DNA of 42,831 bases from positions 1 to 42,831 of IMG/VR virus record IMGVR_UViG_3300044630_003553; one strand, 5' to 3'. This document shows positions 22,812-31,955 of the stretch, piece after piece (the first letter of the stretch is position 1; the number at the start of each line of letters is the position of its first letter). The position numbers were made by a program, and so were the translations under genes. A model generated the notes under the pieces. The model was not told where the DNA came from and searched no databases. It worked only from the letters and a program-made list of their open reading frames with translations. This stretch comes from a virus.

Positions 22812-24110
22812 ATGATAGGCTCATCAGAATTTGAAAAAATCTTCTACCTCTACACTCGTGAAAATCCGAAATACCTAAAAAATATAACAGACTCATTTTA
22901 CGAAAGCGATGAAATAGGTACACTACATAACATAACAACTCAATTTTATGATCGCTTTAATCAAGTACCTTCTGAAGAACAATTAAAAGTAGTTGCAAAA
23001 CAAGAAAAATTTAGAGATCGAGTAAATGATTCTCTTATTGATATTGTTTTTGACGAACCTATCGAATCATACGATCCTGAATGGGTACAAGAAACTTGTC
23101 AATCATGGATCCTATGGAAATCCCTAGATAAATCTTTAATTGATACACTCGAATACGTTAAAACCGTTAAGGTGAATCCAAACAACGTTAAAGACGTTAT
23201 CAACAAAGTTAAGTCGTTAATCAACGAAAGAAATTCAATCACATTTAACCAAAACCTAGGTAAGAATTTCTTTGATGACCAATCACATATACCTGAACTT
23301 AATTCAAAAATTACTACTGGTCATAATTGGGTAGACCAATTCAGTGGTGGTTATCGAACTAAATCATTGGTGGTTTATGCCGGTGAACAAAACATTGGTA
23401 AATCGATTTGGTTAGCAAATGATGCTGTAAATTATGTAAAAGCCGGATATGACGTTGCTGTAATTACAGCGGAAATGGCCGATATCGACTTTATCCATCG
23501 TATAGGTGCAAATTTACTTAATGTCAAAATTGGTGAATATGAAAAGCTATCAAAACAACAAAACTTTATCAAGACTCGACTTAATCAATTAACAAATGGT
23601 GTTATTCCTCCAGGAAATCTATTTGTAAAAGAATACCCTACTTCACAAGCAACTGTTCCTGATATCGAATCATATCTTAAAGAACTAGAAGCAGCAAATG
23701 GAATTAAACTAAAAGCTATTGTTATTGACTACATTAATATCTTAGCTAATCACCGAAATCCAAATTCAGAAAACACATACATGAAGATTAAGCAAATTGC
23801 TGAAGATCTTCGTGCAATGGCAGTACGTAACGAATGGGTAGTTATTACTGCAACCCAAATTAACCGTGGAGGTTATGATTCATCAGAATTAACCATGTCT
23901 CATATTGCAGAATCTGCAGGTCTTTCACATACCGCCGATATCATTTATGGTATCATCCAAGACACATCTATGCATATGAATAGCGAGTATTGGCTCAAAA
24001 TTCTTAAAATGCGTAACGGTCAAGGAAAAAACAGTAGATGTTTGTACCGAGTTGATTATTCTTACATGAGACTTGCGGAAACCGACACTATAGTAAACTC
24101 AACAATTTAA
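22812..24110 (+). CDS. 41: replicative DNA helicase gp41 (DnaB family)
   Basis: The hexameric helicase that moves 5' to 3' on the lagging strand and partners primase gp61. The N-terminal helical domain covers roughly residues 1-150. The RecA-like motor follows, with Walker A GEQNIGKS (191-198), VAVITAEM, Walker B AIVIDYINIL and the H4-like VVITATQINRGGYD. Length is 432 residues (T4, 475). It is followed after 3 bases by the gp33-like gene. Confidence 0.92.
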   Translation: MIGSSEFEKIFYLYTRENPKYLKNITDSFYESDEIGTLHNITTQFYDRFNQVPSEEQLKVVAKQEKFRDRVNDSLIDIVFDEPIESYDPEWVQETCQSWILWKSLDKSLIDTLEYVKTVKVNPNNVKDVINKVKSLINERNSITFNQNLGKNFFDDQSHIPELNSKITTGHNWVDQFSGGYRTKSLVVYAGEQNIGKSIWLANDAVNYVKAGYDVAVITAEMADIDFIHRIGANLLNVKIGEYEKLSKQQNFIKTRLNQLTNGVIPPGNLFVKEYPTSQATVPDIESYLKELEAANGIKLKAIVIDYINILANHRNPNSENTYMKIKQIAEDLRAMAVRNEWVVITATQINRGGYDSSELTMSHIAESAGLSHTADIIYGIIQDTSMHMNSEYWLKILKMRNGQGKNSRCLYRVDYSYMRLAETDTIVNSTI

Positions 24111-24113
24111 TTT

Positions 24114-24587
24114 ATGTACACAAATCCAGATGAAGAAATCGAAGAATTTGAAGAAGATGAGCCATTAAAGCGCGACAAGATTTTTCAAAACACTTATGAT
24201 GAAGTAGAAATCGACACTTCAGATATAAACTTTGCCGTTGACCCAACATACCAACCAAAATCATACGAATATACTTTAGATGAAAAGATGATTCTGGTTA
24301 AAGTTGAAGCCGCAATTGATTCTGAATCTAGATTCGAAAAATTTAGAAAACCGGACGAAAACGGTGCTTACAAAAAGATGAATAAAAGCGATATCAACGA
24401 CGTCTATTCGTTTGTTATCACTACACTTGAAAAAGAACCTCGAATTGAAATCTTTTCCATTGTATCTTCAATTTTTGATATTAACCCTGACAAATTTTAT
24501 GAGTCACTCTCTAACTCGTTCAAAACCGAACTAATCACTGAACTTAAGAGTAGAGGCTTTTTGAAAAAGAGAAACACCTTATTTTGA
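24114..24587 (+). CDS. possible gp33-like late transcription coactivator
   Basis: 157 residues. An acidic N terminus (NPDEEIEEFEEDEPLKRDKI) leads to a helical C-terminal half in which IFSIVSSIFDINPDKFYESL, then FKTELITELKSRGF, parallels the T4 gp33 core (MVEEFGMSYLEATTAFLEEN, IPSGIIEKIQ). The protein ends RNTLF, compared with NTLDFLL, the clamp-binding tail of T4 gp33. The resemblance is weak but fits length class, tail and the presence of gp45 and gp55 here. If wrong, it is an unidentified replication-operon protein. Confidence 0.5.
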   Translation: MYTNPDEEIEEFEEDEPLKRDKIFQNTYDEVEIDTSDINFAVDPTYQPKSYEYTLDEKMILVKVEAAIDSESRFEKFRKPDENGAYKKMNKSDINDVYSFVITTLEKEPRIEIFSIVSSIFDINPDKFYESLSNSFKTELITELKSRGFLKKRNTLF

Positions 24588-24588
24588 T

Positions 24589-25683
24589 ATGAACATTAAA
24601 GCAAAAAGAGCAATAATTGTATCGGACACTCACTTTGGAGCACGTTCAAATTCAGTCGAATGGCTGGACGTTATGCGAGATTGGTTTCATGAAGACTTCA
24701 TACCAAAAGTTAAAGAGGCTTATCAACCGGGTGATATATTGATACATTGCGGAGACGTATTTGACAATAGGCAATCAGTAAATTTGCTGGTTCTTCACGA
24801 AGGAATTCGCTTATTTGAAGAACTTTCCAAAATCTTCGTTGATGGTATTTACGTTATTGCCGGAAACCATGATGTAATGCGAAAGACTACAAACGATGTT
24901 TCGTCTTTAGACTGTCTAAAATACATCCCACGAGTTCACATTCTTAAAGAGCCTGTTATTGCAGAAATTGGCAATACCAAGACTCTATTTATGCCATGGC
25001 GAACAAATGAAGAGGAAGAACTAAAATGCCTAGAAGACAATAAAGTACAAACTTTACACTATCTATTCTGTCATACTAACATTAGAAATCTAAAATTTGA
25101 TAATGGACGTGACGTTGAAGAAGGTCTTGGTCTTTCCGACCTTGTTAATTTTAGGCGAGTTTATTCCGGACACATCCACTGGGGTCAGCATAGAGGTAAC
25201 GTTACCATGGTTGGAAATCCCTATCAAATGACTCGATCTGATGCAGGTAATCAAAAAGGTTGGTATATTCTAGACTTTGAAAGTGGAGAGGAAACTTTTT
25301 TCGAAAATACATATTCGCCTAAGTTCGTGCGGGTCTATCTTAATAAATACTTGGACAAATCGGTAGGTGAACTAAAGGAAATCTGTAAAAATAATCGAGT
25401 TGACTTATATGTACCCTCTAGCTTCCTGTTGAAATTCCAAATAAATCCAATCATCGATATATTGAGTGGAATCACCAAAAAGCTTGAAGTTATCCCTTTT
25501 GAGGATGAATCTGGCACTGATTTGGATGATTTTGACGAAACATTAGATGAATCATTTAACATATACGGTTTGTGTGAAAAATATGTAAGACGTATTTCCA
25601 CTTTAGACGACAGTACTAAAGACAAAGTTATGCATAAAATAAATACACTCTACACAAACACCATTAAAGAAGTAAGAGACTAA
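24589..25683 (+). CDS. 47: recombination endonuclease subunit gp47 (Mre11-like)
   Basis: With gp46 it resects DNA ends for recombination. Metallophosphoesterase motifs appear in order: VSDTHFGARS (I), HCGDVFDNR (II), IAGNHDVMRK (III), FCHTNIR (IV) and YSGHIHWGQH (V). Length is 364 residues (T4, 339). It overlaps gene 46 by one base (TAATG), the standard arrangement for this complex. Confidence 0.93.
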   Translation: MNIKAKRAIIVSDTHFGARSNSVEWLDVMRDWFHEDFIPKVKEAYQPGDILIHCGDVFDNRQSVNLLVLHEGIRLFEELSKIFVDGIYVIAGNHDVMRKTTNDVSSLDCLKYIPRVHILKEPVIAEIGNTKTLFMPWRTNEEEELKCLEDNKVQTLHYLFCHTNIRNLKFDNGRDVEEGLGLSDLVNFRRVYSGHIHWGQHRGNVTMVGNPYQMTRSDAGNQKGWYILDFESGEETFFENTYSPKFVRVYLNKYLDKSVGELKEICKNNRVDLYVPSSFLLKFQINPIIDILSGITKKLEVIPFEDESGTDLDDFDETLDESFNIYGLCEKYVRRISTLDDSTKDKVMHKINTLYTNTIKEVRD

Positions 25684-27353
25684 TGAAAATACAATCTGTC
25701 GAATGGCGTAATTTTAACTCATACGGTAACACAATACAACGAATCGAATTCGATCAAAATCGAAGCGATTTGTATTTGTTGCTAGGAGGTAATGGACATG
25801 GTAAAAGTACAATTGCTGAAGTAATCACTTTTGCTCTATATGGAAAAATTGAAAGGAAAAACAAATCCGATCTACCAAACCGAATCAACAAAAACCTTTG
25901 GTGTCGTATCGTTATTAAAGCCAAAAATAAAAAAGTAGAAATCATCCGAGGTGTATCACCTGGCATATTTGAAGTTCAAATTGATGGTGTTCCTTACGAG
26001 ACTGCAGGTAACAACAACGTTCAAGATTATCTCGAATTGGAGTTATTTGATATCCCATATCAAGTCTTTAAGAATATCATTGTACTTTCAATTAATGACT
26101 TCCGGTCATTTTTAACGATGTCTCCAGGCGATAAACGAAATATCATTGACCGCTTATTTGGATTCACTGTAATCAATCAAATGAAAGATACGATTCGTTC
26201 TGAACGAAAAGAAATCAAAGACACCATCAAAACTCTTAATGATGAATTAGGTGTTATTGAAGAAACAATCAGCTCGGTAAACGAAAAGATTAAGAATCTA
26301 GAAGAAGCCAAGAAAGAAGATAAAACCAAGTTGATTCAAGAGTTCAAACAGAAAATCGTAGATCTACTAGAAACTAAAAAGAAAGTTGATGCTGATCTAA
26401 TAAAAGTTAGAGAACTTGAGAAAAAAATATCAAAAACTTACGAAGACAAAAAGGCAGAATTTGGAAAGATTGGATATGACATTAAAGCAATCGACGAAAA
26501 GATCGCTCTATATAACAATTCTCAATGCCCTACATGTGGATCCGATCTAACTACTGACGATCATCATCACCATAAAGTTGAGTTGGAATCTAACAAGAAA
26601 ACTAAGAAAGAAACATTCGAATCTCTTAGGAATGAATTGACTGACGGTCAAACTAAAATTACTTCAATTGGTGCAAAAGTAAAAGAACTTGATTCATCTA
26701 TTGTACGTATAAACATGCTAATCAACCAATACAAGAAGGAAGTTGAAAAGGCAGTGAACGAAAGTAAAGAACTCGACTCTGAATACTTGCATCAATTGGT
26801 ACTTGAAAATGTAGGTAAGAAAGAAGAAAAACGATCTCTACACTCTACTAAATCGGTAGAAGATTCGTTTTTAGATACGGTTGAATCAGTATTAGGTGAT
26901 GATGGAGTTAAGAACTTAGCAATGAAAACCATCTTACCTTCATTAAATCAAAACATTTCGAATATGAGTAAGCAAATGCATCTACCATATTCCGTCAAAT
27001 TTAATGACAAGTTTGACTGTGTAATCAATGCATTAGGCGAGGAAATTAACCCTCGAAGTATGTCTACTGGAGAAAGAAAAAAGGCAGACTTTATTATCAT
27101 TATCGCACTTCTTAAATTACTAAAGATTCGATATCCTTCATTGAACATATTATTCCTTGATGAAATCTTCTCATCGGTCGATTCTGCTGGTGTATATGAA
27201 ATCATTAAGATCCTGAATGATGTTTCGAAAGAAAACAACTTAAACACTTGGGTAATCAATCATACTGAACTTCCTACTGAGCTATTCGATAAAAAAGTCG
27301 AAGCTGTTAAAGAAGGTGGATTCTCTAAACTACTAATCGAAAATATCACATAA
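25683..27353 (+). CDS. 46: recombination endonuclease subunit gp46 (Rad50-like)
   Basis: An SMC/Rad50-type ATPase. Walker A is GGNGHGKST near residue 35. Long coiled coils from about residue 165 flank a zinc hook CPTCGSDL near residue 283. The signature motif STGERKKADF and Walker B LNILFLDEIFSSVD lie at the C-terminal end. Length is 556 residues (T4, 560). All ATPase motifs look intact. An inverted repeat begins at the last codons. Confidence 0.93.
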   Translation: MKIQSVEWRNFNSYGNTIQRIEFDQNRSDLYLLLGGNGHGKSTIAEVITFALYGKIERKNKSDLPNRINKNLWCRIVIKAKNKKVEIIRGVSPGIFEVQIDGVPYETAGNNNVQDYLELELFDIPYQVFKNIIVLSINDFRSFLTMSPGDKRNIIDRLFGFTVINQMKDTIRSERKEIKDTIKTLNDELGVIEETISSVNEKIKNLEEAKKEDKTKLIQEFKQKIVDLLETKKKVDADLIKVRELEKKISKTYEDKKAEFGKIGYDIKAIDEKIALYNNSQCPTCGSDLTTDDHHHHKVELESNKKTKKETFESLRNELTDGQTKITSIGAKVKELDSSIVRINMLINQYKKEVEKAVNESKELDSEYLHQLVLENVGKKEEKRSLHSTKSVEDSFLDTVESVLGDDGVKNLAMKTILPSLNQNISNMSKQMHLPYSVKFNDKFDCVINALGEEINPRSMSTGERKKADFIIIIALLKLLKIRYPSLNILFLDEIFSSVDSAGVYEIIKILNDVSKENNLNTWVINHTELPTELFDKKVEAVKEGGFSKLLIENIT

Positions 27354-27372
27354 CTTTACGTGTGATATATAC
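27343..27372 (+). promoter_or_regulatory. inverted repeat and GATATATAC element after gene 46
   Basis: ATATCACA (27343-27350) and TGTGATAT (27361-27368) form a perfect 8-bp inverted repeat with a 10-base spacer. The right arm runs into GATATATAC (27364-27372), which resembles the late-type elements upstream of head genes and lies 20 bases before a structural gene. It may be an operator overlapping a late promoter, or a stem at the 3' end of the 47-46 transcript. Confidence 0.45.
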
Positions 27373-27391
27373 TCTAAACTAATAGGGATAA

Positions 27392-28486
27392 ATGTCAGTA
27401 TACGACCTCCATTTTAATAAAGACGACGTTGCAATTAGAAACATACTAATTGGATGTCTTGCTACGTTATCAGACAGCATTGGATGGTACAATCAAATAG
27501 GAACTAGAATCGATCAGAGAATCAAGATAAACGTTCCTTTTTACTTTTCTACTACAGGTACAGAACGATATTTGCAAGACAACTTCTTAAATAACATCGA
27601 CTTTGACCCTGAAATGCTTGAGGCAGAAACTTTCTATAACAAAATCCCTAGAGGTATTGTAAATTTCGAAGGGTTTTCTATTGATACTCAAGCTATCGTT
27701 AACAAATATGTACGTATGCAACATCTCAAACAAGAGATGGATGGTACGTTAAATACCTATAGCACGGAAGCTTTTATGGTCCCTATCATAATGGACCTGA
27801 GTACTGAAGTTTATGTTGATTCGATATTAGATCAGCTTAAATGTTCAGAGGCAATTATTCGAACTTTCTATAAAGCTAAAGCTTATCAAGTAGATATTGC
27901 TTATACTAGAATACCTTGCTTGATAACATTTCCAGATGACCAAACTATGGAACGTACGGTTGAATACTCATTCACCGACAAGAAAGAGTTTAAGGTCACT
28001 TTTTCGTTGCAGGTTAAATCTCATATCCCGGTTTACAAAGAAGAGACTTCAATTTTTGCAGGTACAAATATGGGATCCTTCCAAGCAAGTATGTTCATAC
28101 CTCCAATTATTTTTGGACCTTCTGGAGGTGGAGCTTCTGCATTACAATCAAACAATGGCGTTCCTTCTAGTACTGGTCAATCTAGCGGAGACCCTAATAC
28201 CGTAGGTTACAATCCAGCACCGGTCAATCCTGATTTTGGAATACCACCAGTTGATTATGAGAATACTGGAGGTACACCACCAAGCGGAGGTAGTGGTTCT
28301 ACTGGAAGCACTGGTTCTACCGGTTCTACTGGAAGCACAGGTTCTACTGGAAGCACTGGAAGTTCTGGTTCTACTGGACCATCACCTACATTACCGCCAC
28401 CACCATATGACCAACCAACACCGGAAGGTCCATTCTGGCCAATTATTCCAGGAACTCCTTACCCTCCAGGCATTACTGGATGGTAA
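27392..28486 (+). CDS. virion structural protein with Gly-Ser-Thr repeats
   Basis: The N-terminal 250 residues form a folded domain (SVYDLHFNKDDVAIRNILIG, then PRGIVNFEGFSIDTQ, and late strands EYSFTDKKEFKVTFSLQVKS). I have a sense of having seen this pattern in myovirus tail or neck proteins but cannot name it. From about residue 250 the sequence becomes Gly/Pro/Ser-rich. A run of Gly-Ser-Thr triplets (residues 300-329) is followed by a proline-rich tail ending PPGITGW. Such tails are often flexible surface extensions. It is the first gene of the late block and has its own promoter-like element. Confidence 0.65.
   Translation: MSVYDLHFNKDDVAIRNILIGCLATLSDSIGWYNQIGTRIDQRIKINVPFYFSTTGTERYLQDNFLNNIDFDPEMLEAETFYNKIPRGIVNFEGFSIDTQAIVNKYVRMQHLKQEMDGTLNTYSTEAFMVPIIMDLSTEVYVDSILDQLKCSEAIIRTFYKAKAYQVDIAYTRIPCLITFPDDQTMERTVEYSFTDKKEFKVTFSLQVKSHIPVYKEETSIFAGTNMGSFQASMFIPPIIFGPSGGGASALQSNNGVPSSTGQSSGDPNTVGYNPAPVNPDFGIPPVDYENTGGTPPSGGSGSTGSTGSTGSTGSTGSTGSTGSSGSTGPSPTLPPPPYDQPTPEGPFWPIIPGTPYPPGITGW
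28289..28379 (+). repeat. short tandem repeat encoding Gly-Ser-Thr triplets
   Basis: Iterations of GGTTCTACTGGAAGCACT and close variants (9- and 18-base units) encode about eight Gly-Ser-Thr triplets. Third-position variation (ACT/ACC/ACA, AGC/TCT) shows that the amino-acid pattern is kept while bases drift. Copy number is likely variable. Confidence 0.8.
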
Positions 28487-28512
28487 TATCATAAACTTAA
28501 ACTACAAGTGTA

Positions 28513-28525
28513 GATATATAAATAA
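28513..28525 (+). promoter_or_regulatory. late promoter (contains TATAAATA)
   Basis: GATATATAAATAA includes an exact T4 late promoter TATAAATA at 28517-28524, 12 bases before the next start. The gene downstream is capsid-tagged, as expected for late expression by gp55 RNA polymerase. Confidence 0.65.
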
Positions 28526-28536
28526 AAATTTAGTCG

Positions 28537-29319
28537 ATGGGACTTATTAAATCATACAGCGAATTCTTAAACGAGAATCTACATGGTCAATACTCATACT
28601 ATGGATCAGGTTCTTTGTTTCCTATCGTTAGCAAACTCGCTTCTGAAGGGAAAAACCCACAACAAATTTATCTTTATTTGACTTCTCTCGGCATTGACGA
28701 AGAACGTAAAGTTAGAGTTATTTCAAGAGTGTTTCTAAATGAATCAATCAATTTTGACGAATTAAAAGAGATATCAGAAAAAGGTCTTTACGAAGACGAT
28801 ACCGAAGACGTTTTGACTGCGTCTACTTCAGATTTAGCAAAGGGAATTGACCCTTCAAAAGCTAAACCTGATATGGATGTTAAAAAAGCTTTAGATAAAC
28901 TTAAATCCGGTGATACTGAAGCAGACGAAGAAGATGATAAAGACGATGATGATGCTGAAGCATCAAAAATAGATGCCTTAAAATCAGCTCTTAAAGATGC
29001 TGAAAAGCTTGAAAAAATCAAAAAGATTCTAGCAGAATCTATGGGTTTTGATATTGAAGGTATTGAAGAAGATGTACTCGAAAGCATTTTAGAATATCAT
29101 AAAGTTGAAGAAAAACTTTCTGATGCAGAAAGAGAAAAATTAAAACCAACAGATTTTGTCTTCCCTGACAAAAGAGCTTGGCCTATACATGATGAAAAGC
29201 ATGCAAAAACTGCTTTAGTTTGGGCAACTTGGCCACAATATAAAGACCTCAAAAAAGAGGTTGTTGCTGCTGTTCTTAAGAAATATCCACAACTTAAAGG
29301 TGTTGGAGCTGCTAAATAA
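28537..29319 (+). CDS. CTS-tagged protein with DUF6582-like C-terminal domain
   Basis: The tag MGLIKSYSEFLNENLHGQY predicts cleavage after LNE at residue 13. A helical N-terminal part is followed by an acidic linker (residues about 128-145, DTEADEEDDKDDDDAEASK). The C-terminal part, PTDFVFPDKRAWPIHDEKHA, then KTALVWATWPQYKDLKKEVV, resembles the DUF6582 pattern F-P-x-x-R-x-x-P-I-x-D-x-x-H-x-x-x-A-L found in phage head proteins. Many [LIV]-x-E sites in the middle suggest further processing. A core or internal head protein is likely but inferred. Confidence 0.75.
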   Translation: MGLIKSYSEFLNENLHGQYSYYGSGSLFPIVSKLASEGKNPQQIYLYLTSLGIDEERKVRVISRVFLNESINFDELKEISEKGLYEDDTEDVLTASTSDLAKGIDPSKAKPDMDVKKALDKLKSGDTEADEEDDKDDDDAEASKIDALKSALKDAEKLEKIKKILAESMGFDIEGIEEDVLESILEYHKVEEKLSDAEREKLKPTDFVFPDKRAWPIHDEKHAKTALVWATWPQYKDLKKEVVAAVLKKYPQLKGVGAAK

Positions 29320-29333
29320 ATCAACAAAATACA

Positions 29334-30008
29334 ATGCATAACATTCCATCATTCGATGATTTCGTTTTAGAAGGTCTTGTCCTTGAAGCGGCTTCATCTA
29401 AAGACATCCAACGAATCCAAGATATTATTACAAAATCTAATGGAGATGAAGGAAAAATGTTGAATCTAACAAACACAATGTGTAAGTTAATTACCGACAA
29501 AAACAAAGCTTTTGATAGAGCCTTAGCTGCTGATCAAATTCTTGGAGCTGACCATCCAGTTACAAAGGCCTTTTCTGAAAGAGCCGCTGCCCTTGGAATG
29601 GATGTTACTAAGAGTTTTGCATCTTCTAAAGTTCTTCCAGGTTCTCAACGTCCTTCATCAGAGCAATTCAAATCAACTCGCCAACCAAGCAGAACTTCAC
29701 CAATTCTTCCATGCGGTAAAGTTAATCTTCAAACTGGTAAAAACCAATACTTTTCTTACAAAGAAGATTGGCATGTAAATTCAACTCTTGAAGTTTGGGA
29801 AATCGGTTACAAGAAATGGATAATCGTTTCTACTTCTGGTTCTACTCCAATTTATCAAATTGGTACTGGATGTGCATTTACACACGATCAAACTGGAAGA
29901 GCAATGTTTGGAGGTCCGGCTATAATGGTTGACTATATTGAAGCTGCTCATTGCGAAGCTCTTATTCCACTTTATGGAAAGAGCCTTTCTTGCTATGTGT
30001 ATAAATAA
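29334..30008 (+). CDS. CTS-tagged hypothetical protein, 224 aa
   Basis: The tag MHNIPSFDDFVLEGLVLEAA has two adjacent candidate cleavage points, VLE at residues 13 and 18. A helical region follows to about residue 90, then a Ser/Arg/Pro-rich linker (SQRPSSEQFKSTRQPSRTSP). A compact beta-rich C-terminal domain has CGKVNLQTGKNQYFSYKEDW and WEIGYKKWIIVSTSGST. I recognise no family. The first base pairs of a late promoter overlap its stop. Confidence 0.72.
   Translation: MHNIPSFDDFVLEGLVLEAASSKDIQRIQDIITKSNGDEGKMLNLTNTMCKLITDKNKAFDRALAADQILGADHPVTKAFSERAAALGMDVTKSFASSKVLPGSQRPSSEQFKSTRQPSRTSPILPCGKVNLQTGKNQYFSYKEDWHVNSTLEVWEIGYKKWIIVSTSGSTPIYQIGTGCAFTHDQTGRAMFGGPAIMVDYIEAAHCEALIPLYGKSLSCYVYK
30000..30007 (+). 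promoter_or_regulatory. late promoter TATAAATA
   Basis: An exact match to the T4 late promoter octamer, overlapping the end of the preceding gene and 36 bases before the next ATG. Confidence 0.6.
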
Positions 30009-30042
30009 TAAAATAGAAAAAACGTAAAAAAACGAACATACA

Positions 30043-31701
30043 ATGTCACAACTAAAAACAAAATTTGATTCGGCTTCCCTTAAAGCCAAATTTAATGATT
30101 TGCTTGAAGGTCTAGATCGAAACAATACATCTCGAATGATTGTTGAGAGATACTTTGGTAAATTATCTTCTTTAGAAATTGCTGAAGGTTCTACCACTCC
30201 AAAAGATGCTTATGCTGAATTGATTGGTAAAGGCGTAGAGCAAAATAAAGCTCGTCACTTAGCTACTGCATCAACTCTTTCTGAAGCAAAAACAACGGTA
30301 GCTGACTCTTACCTATTGGGTAGAATTGCTATTCTTGAGTCTTCTATTAAAGAACTTAAAGCATACGCTTGGATGCCGAAAGTAAAAACTTTCATTGCTG
30401 AAGGTGAGAATTTCATCAAAACTAATCAAACTTATATCTTAATCGAATCAGTTATTCGCGATTTGGAGTTAGATAGAAATTCAAAATCTTATACAAAAGC
30501 AATCGAAAAACTTCGTGAAGCTTCTAACAACGAAAACCCTGATTTTGAAATTGTTGAAAATCTTCAAGCAGACGTTTGGATTCCAATCGTTAAGCGTTTA
30601 TACGAGTATTGCAAATCTCAAAAAGGTTCAATCACTGGTAAAAACCCTAACTTCCAAGTTTCTAAAATCTATTCACCAGTTGAATCAATTGACGAAAACA
30701 CTTACGTTTTCCATTCAAATGGTTTGAATCTAGAAATCACTGGAAACACAATTTCTAATACATCGCATGAAGTTACTGAAGACTTCTCTAAGTTAGTTAA
30801 ACTTGCTGAATCTGCTAAGTTTAGCTCAAACGTTATGAGAATCTACCCTAACAGCAACTCAGTACTTGATATCAATTTCACTAATGAAACTACAGTTTCT
30901 CTAAACGGTAAAGTTCTTGAATCAAATAACATCGAATCAGCTCTTATTGCTGGAGGTTTTGTTAAATTTAGCGAAACTGATAAAATCGGTATGATTCAAA
31001 GAGCAATTAATGAAGGTTCAAAAATCAAAGATATCGACTTTGGTTACAAAGTAACATCTTCTGTATTTGAAGGTCTTTCTGCTTCTATTTTCAACATTGA
31101 AGATCGTATCTTCATTCAGAAAGTTAACAAAGGTATGAAAGAAAATTCTATCGTTGAAGCTTCTTCTGCTACTGATGCTGTTAAAATCGTTAAAGACTTT
31201 ATGAATTACGATATTTCAGAATCACTTAATACTTTGTTAGAAAGTGAAAAAGCTGAAACTGAAAAACGTACAGCTGAATTGAATAAAATCGAAAGCCAAA
31301 TCAAATTTATCATTGAAAAACTTTCTGATATCGAATCTGCTGAAAAAACTTTAGGTAAGTCTGAATTTATCGATCAAGCAAAATCATTACTTGAATCAGA
31401 ATTGAAATCAAAGAATGAAGCTCTTTCAAAAATCAAAACTTTGATTGCTGAAGGTGCAGCTGATGCATACGACCCTCAAACTGCTGAGTTACCAAAGACC
31501 GGTACAGTTAAACTAACATCAATCGATGAATTGATTCCAGGTGAAGACTATACAATCAAAGGTAAAGTAAACTACAATTTCCAAGGTTATTCAGACGGTG
31601 AGTACATCTTCAACCAAAAAGATGAAACTTCTCCAACTCCTCTGCATATGAAAGAAAGCGAGGTGGCCGCAGCCATTTCAGCTGGAGAAATCACAAAATA
31701 A
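30043..31701 (+). CDS. large late protein, 552 aa, with C-terminal YQGY module
   Basis: It lacks a clear N-terminal tag (it starts MSQLKTKFDSASLKAKF), though LLE at residue 23 could be a processing site. Most of the chain is helical or coiled-coil and rich in [LIV]-x-E tripeptides (LSE, IAE, LLE), a feature of proteins degraded by gp21 in the prohead core. Residues from about 487 (KLTSIDELIPGEDYTIKG, then NFQGYSDGEYIFNQKDE) form the third copy of the module found in two small tagged proteins. A prohead-core or internal protein is the best guess, with function unproven. It has an exact late promoter upstream. Confidence 0.7.
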   Translation: MSQLKTKFDSASLKAKFNDLLEGLDRNNTSRMIVERYFGKLSSLEIAEGSTTPKDAYAELIGKGVEQNKARHLATASTLSEAKTTVADSYLLGRIAILESSIKELKAYAWMPKVKTFIAEGENFIKTNQTYILIESVIRDLELDRNSKSYTKAIEKLREASNNENPDFEIVENLQADVWIPIVKRLYEYCKSQKGSITGKNPNFQVSKIYSPVESIDENTYVFHSNGLNLEITGNTISNTSHEVTEDFSKLVKLAESAKFSSNVMRIYPNSNSVLDINFTNETTVSLNGKVLESNNIESALIAGGFVKFSETDKIGMIQRAINEGSKIKDIDFGYKVTSSVFEGLSASIFNIEDRIFIQKVNKGMKENSIVEASSATDAVKIVKDFMNYDISESLNTLLESEKAETEKRTAELNKIESQIKFIIEKLSDIESAEKTLGKSEFIDQAKSLLESELKSKNEALSKIKTLIAEGAADAYDPQTAELPKTGTVKLTSIDELIPGEDYTIKGKVNYNFQGYSDGEYIFNQKDETSPTPLHMKESEVAAAISAGEITK

Positions 31702-31712
31702 AATACCTTCCG

Positions 31713-31937
31713 ATGAATTTACCTACGTTTGAGCAATGGTTGAATGAGGCCAAAAGTCCCGATTCTTATGTCAATGCCATAGTTAATGCGCAAATAAAGT
31801 CTCTTAAAAAGGGTGACATTGTAAAAGTTGACGCTTTGCAATACACTAAAGGCGGAGACAAAGATATGATGGATATCATATTGCCAAACGGTAAGAAAGA
31901 TTCAATCGAGAAGAGATTTTTGGAAGTGAAAATTTAA
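31713..31937 (+). CDS. small CTS-tagged SH3-like protein
   Basis: 74 residues. The tag MNLPTFEQWLNEAKSPDSY predicts a cut after LNE at residue 12. The rest, SLKKGDIVKVDALQYTKGGD, then IILPNGKKDSIEKRFLEVKI, has the strand pattern of a small SH3-like/KOW-type barrel (the G-D-x-V-x-V opening is typical). The function is unknown. It sits just before the late sigma factor gene. Confidence 0.7.
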   Translation: MNLPTFEQWLNEAKSPDSYVNAIVNAQIKSLKKGDIVKVDALQYTKGGDKDMMDIILPNGKKDSIEKRFLEVKI

Positions 31938-31955
31938 CTTTCTAAAACTCACACA

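Noticed and set aside
27392-28486. Collagen-like domain in the Gly-Ser-Thr repeat
   Set aside because: Gly recurs every third residue, but proline is absent from the run, so a stable collagen helix is unlikely. A flexible linker fits better.
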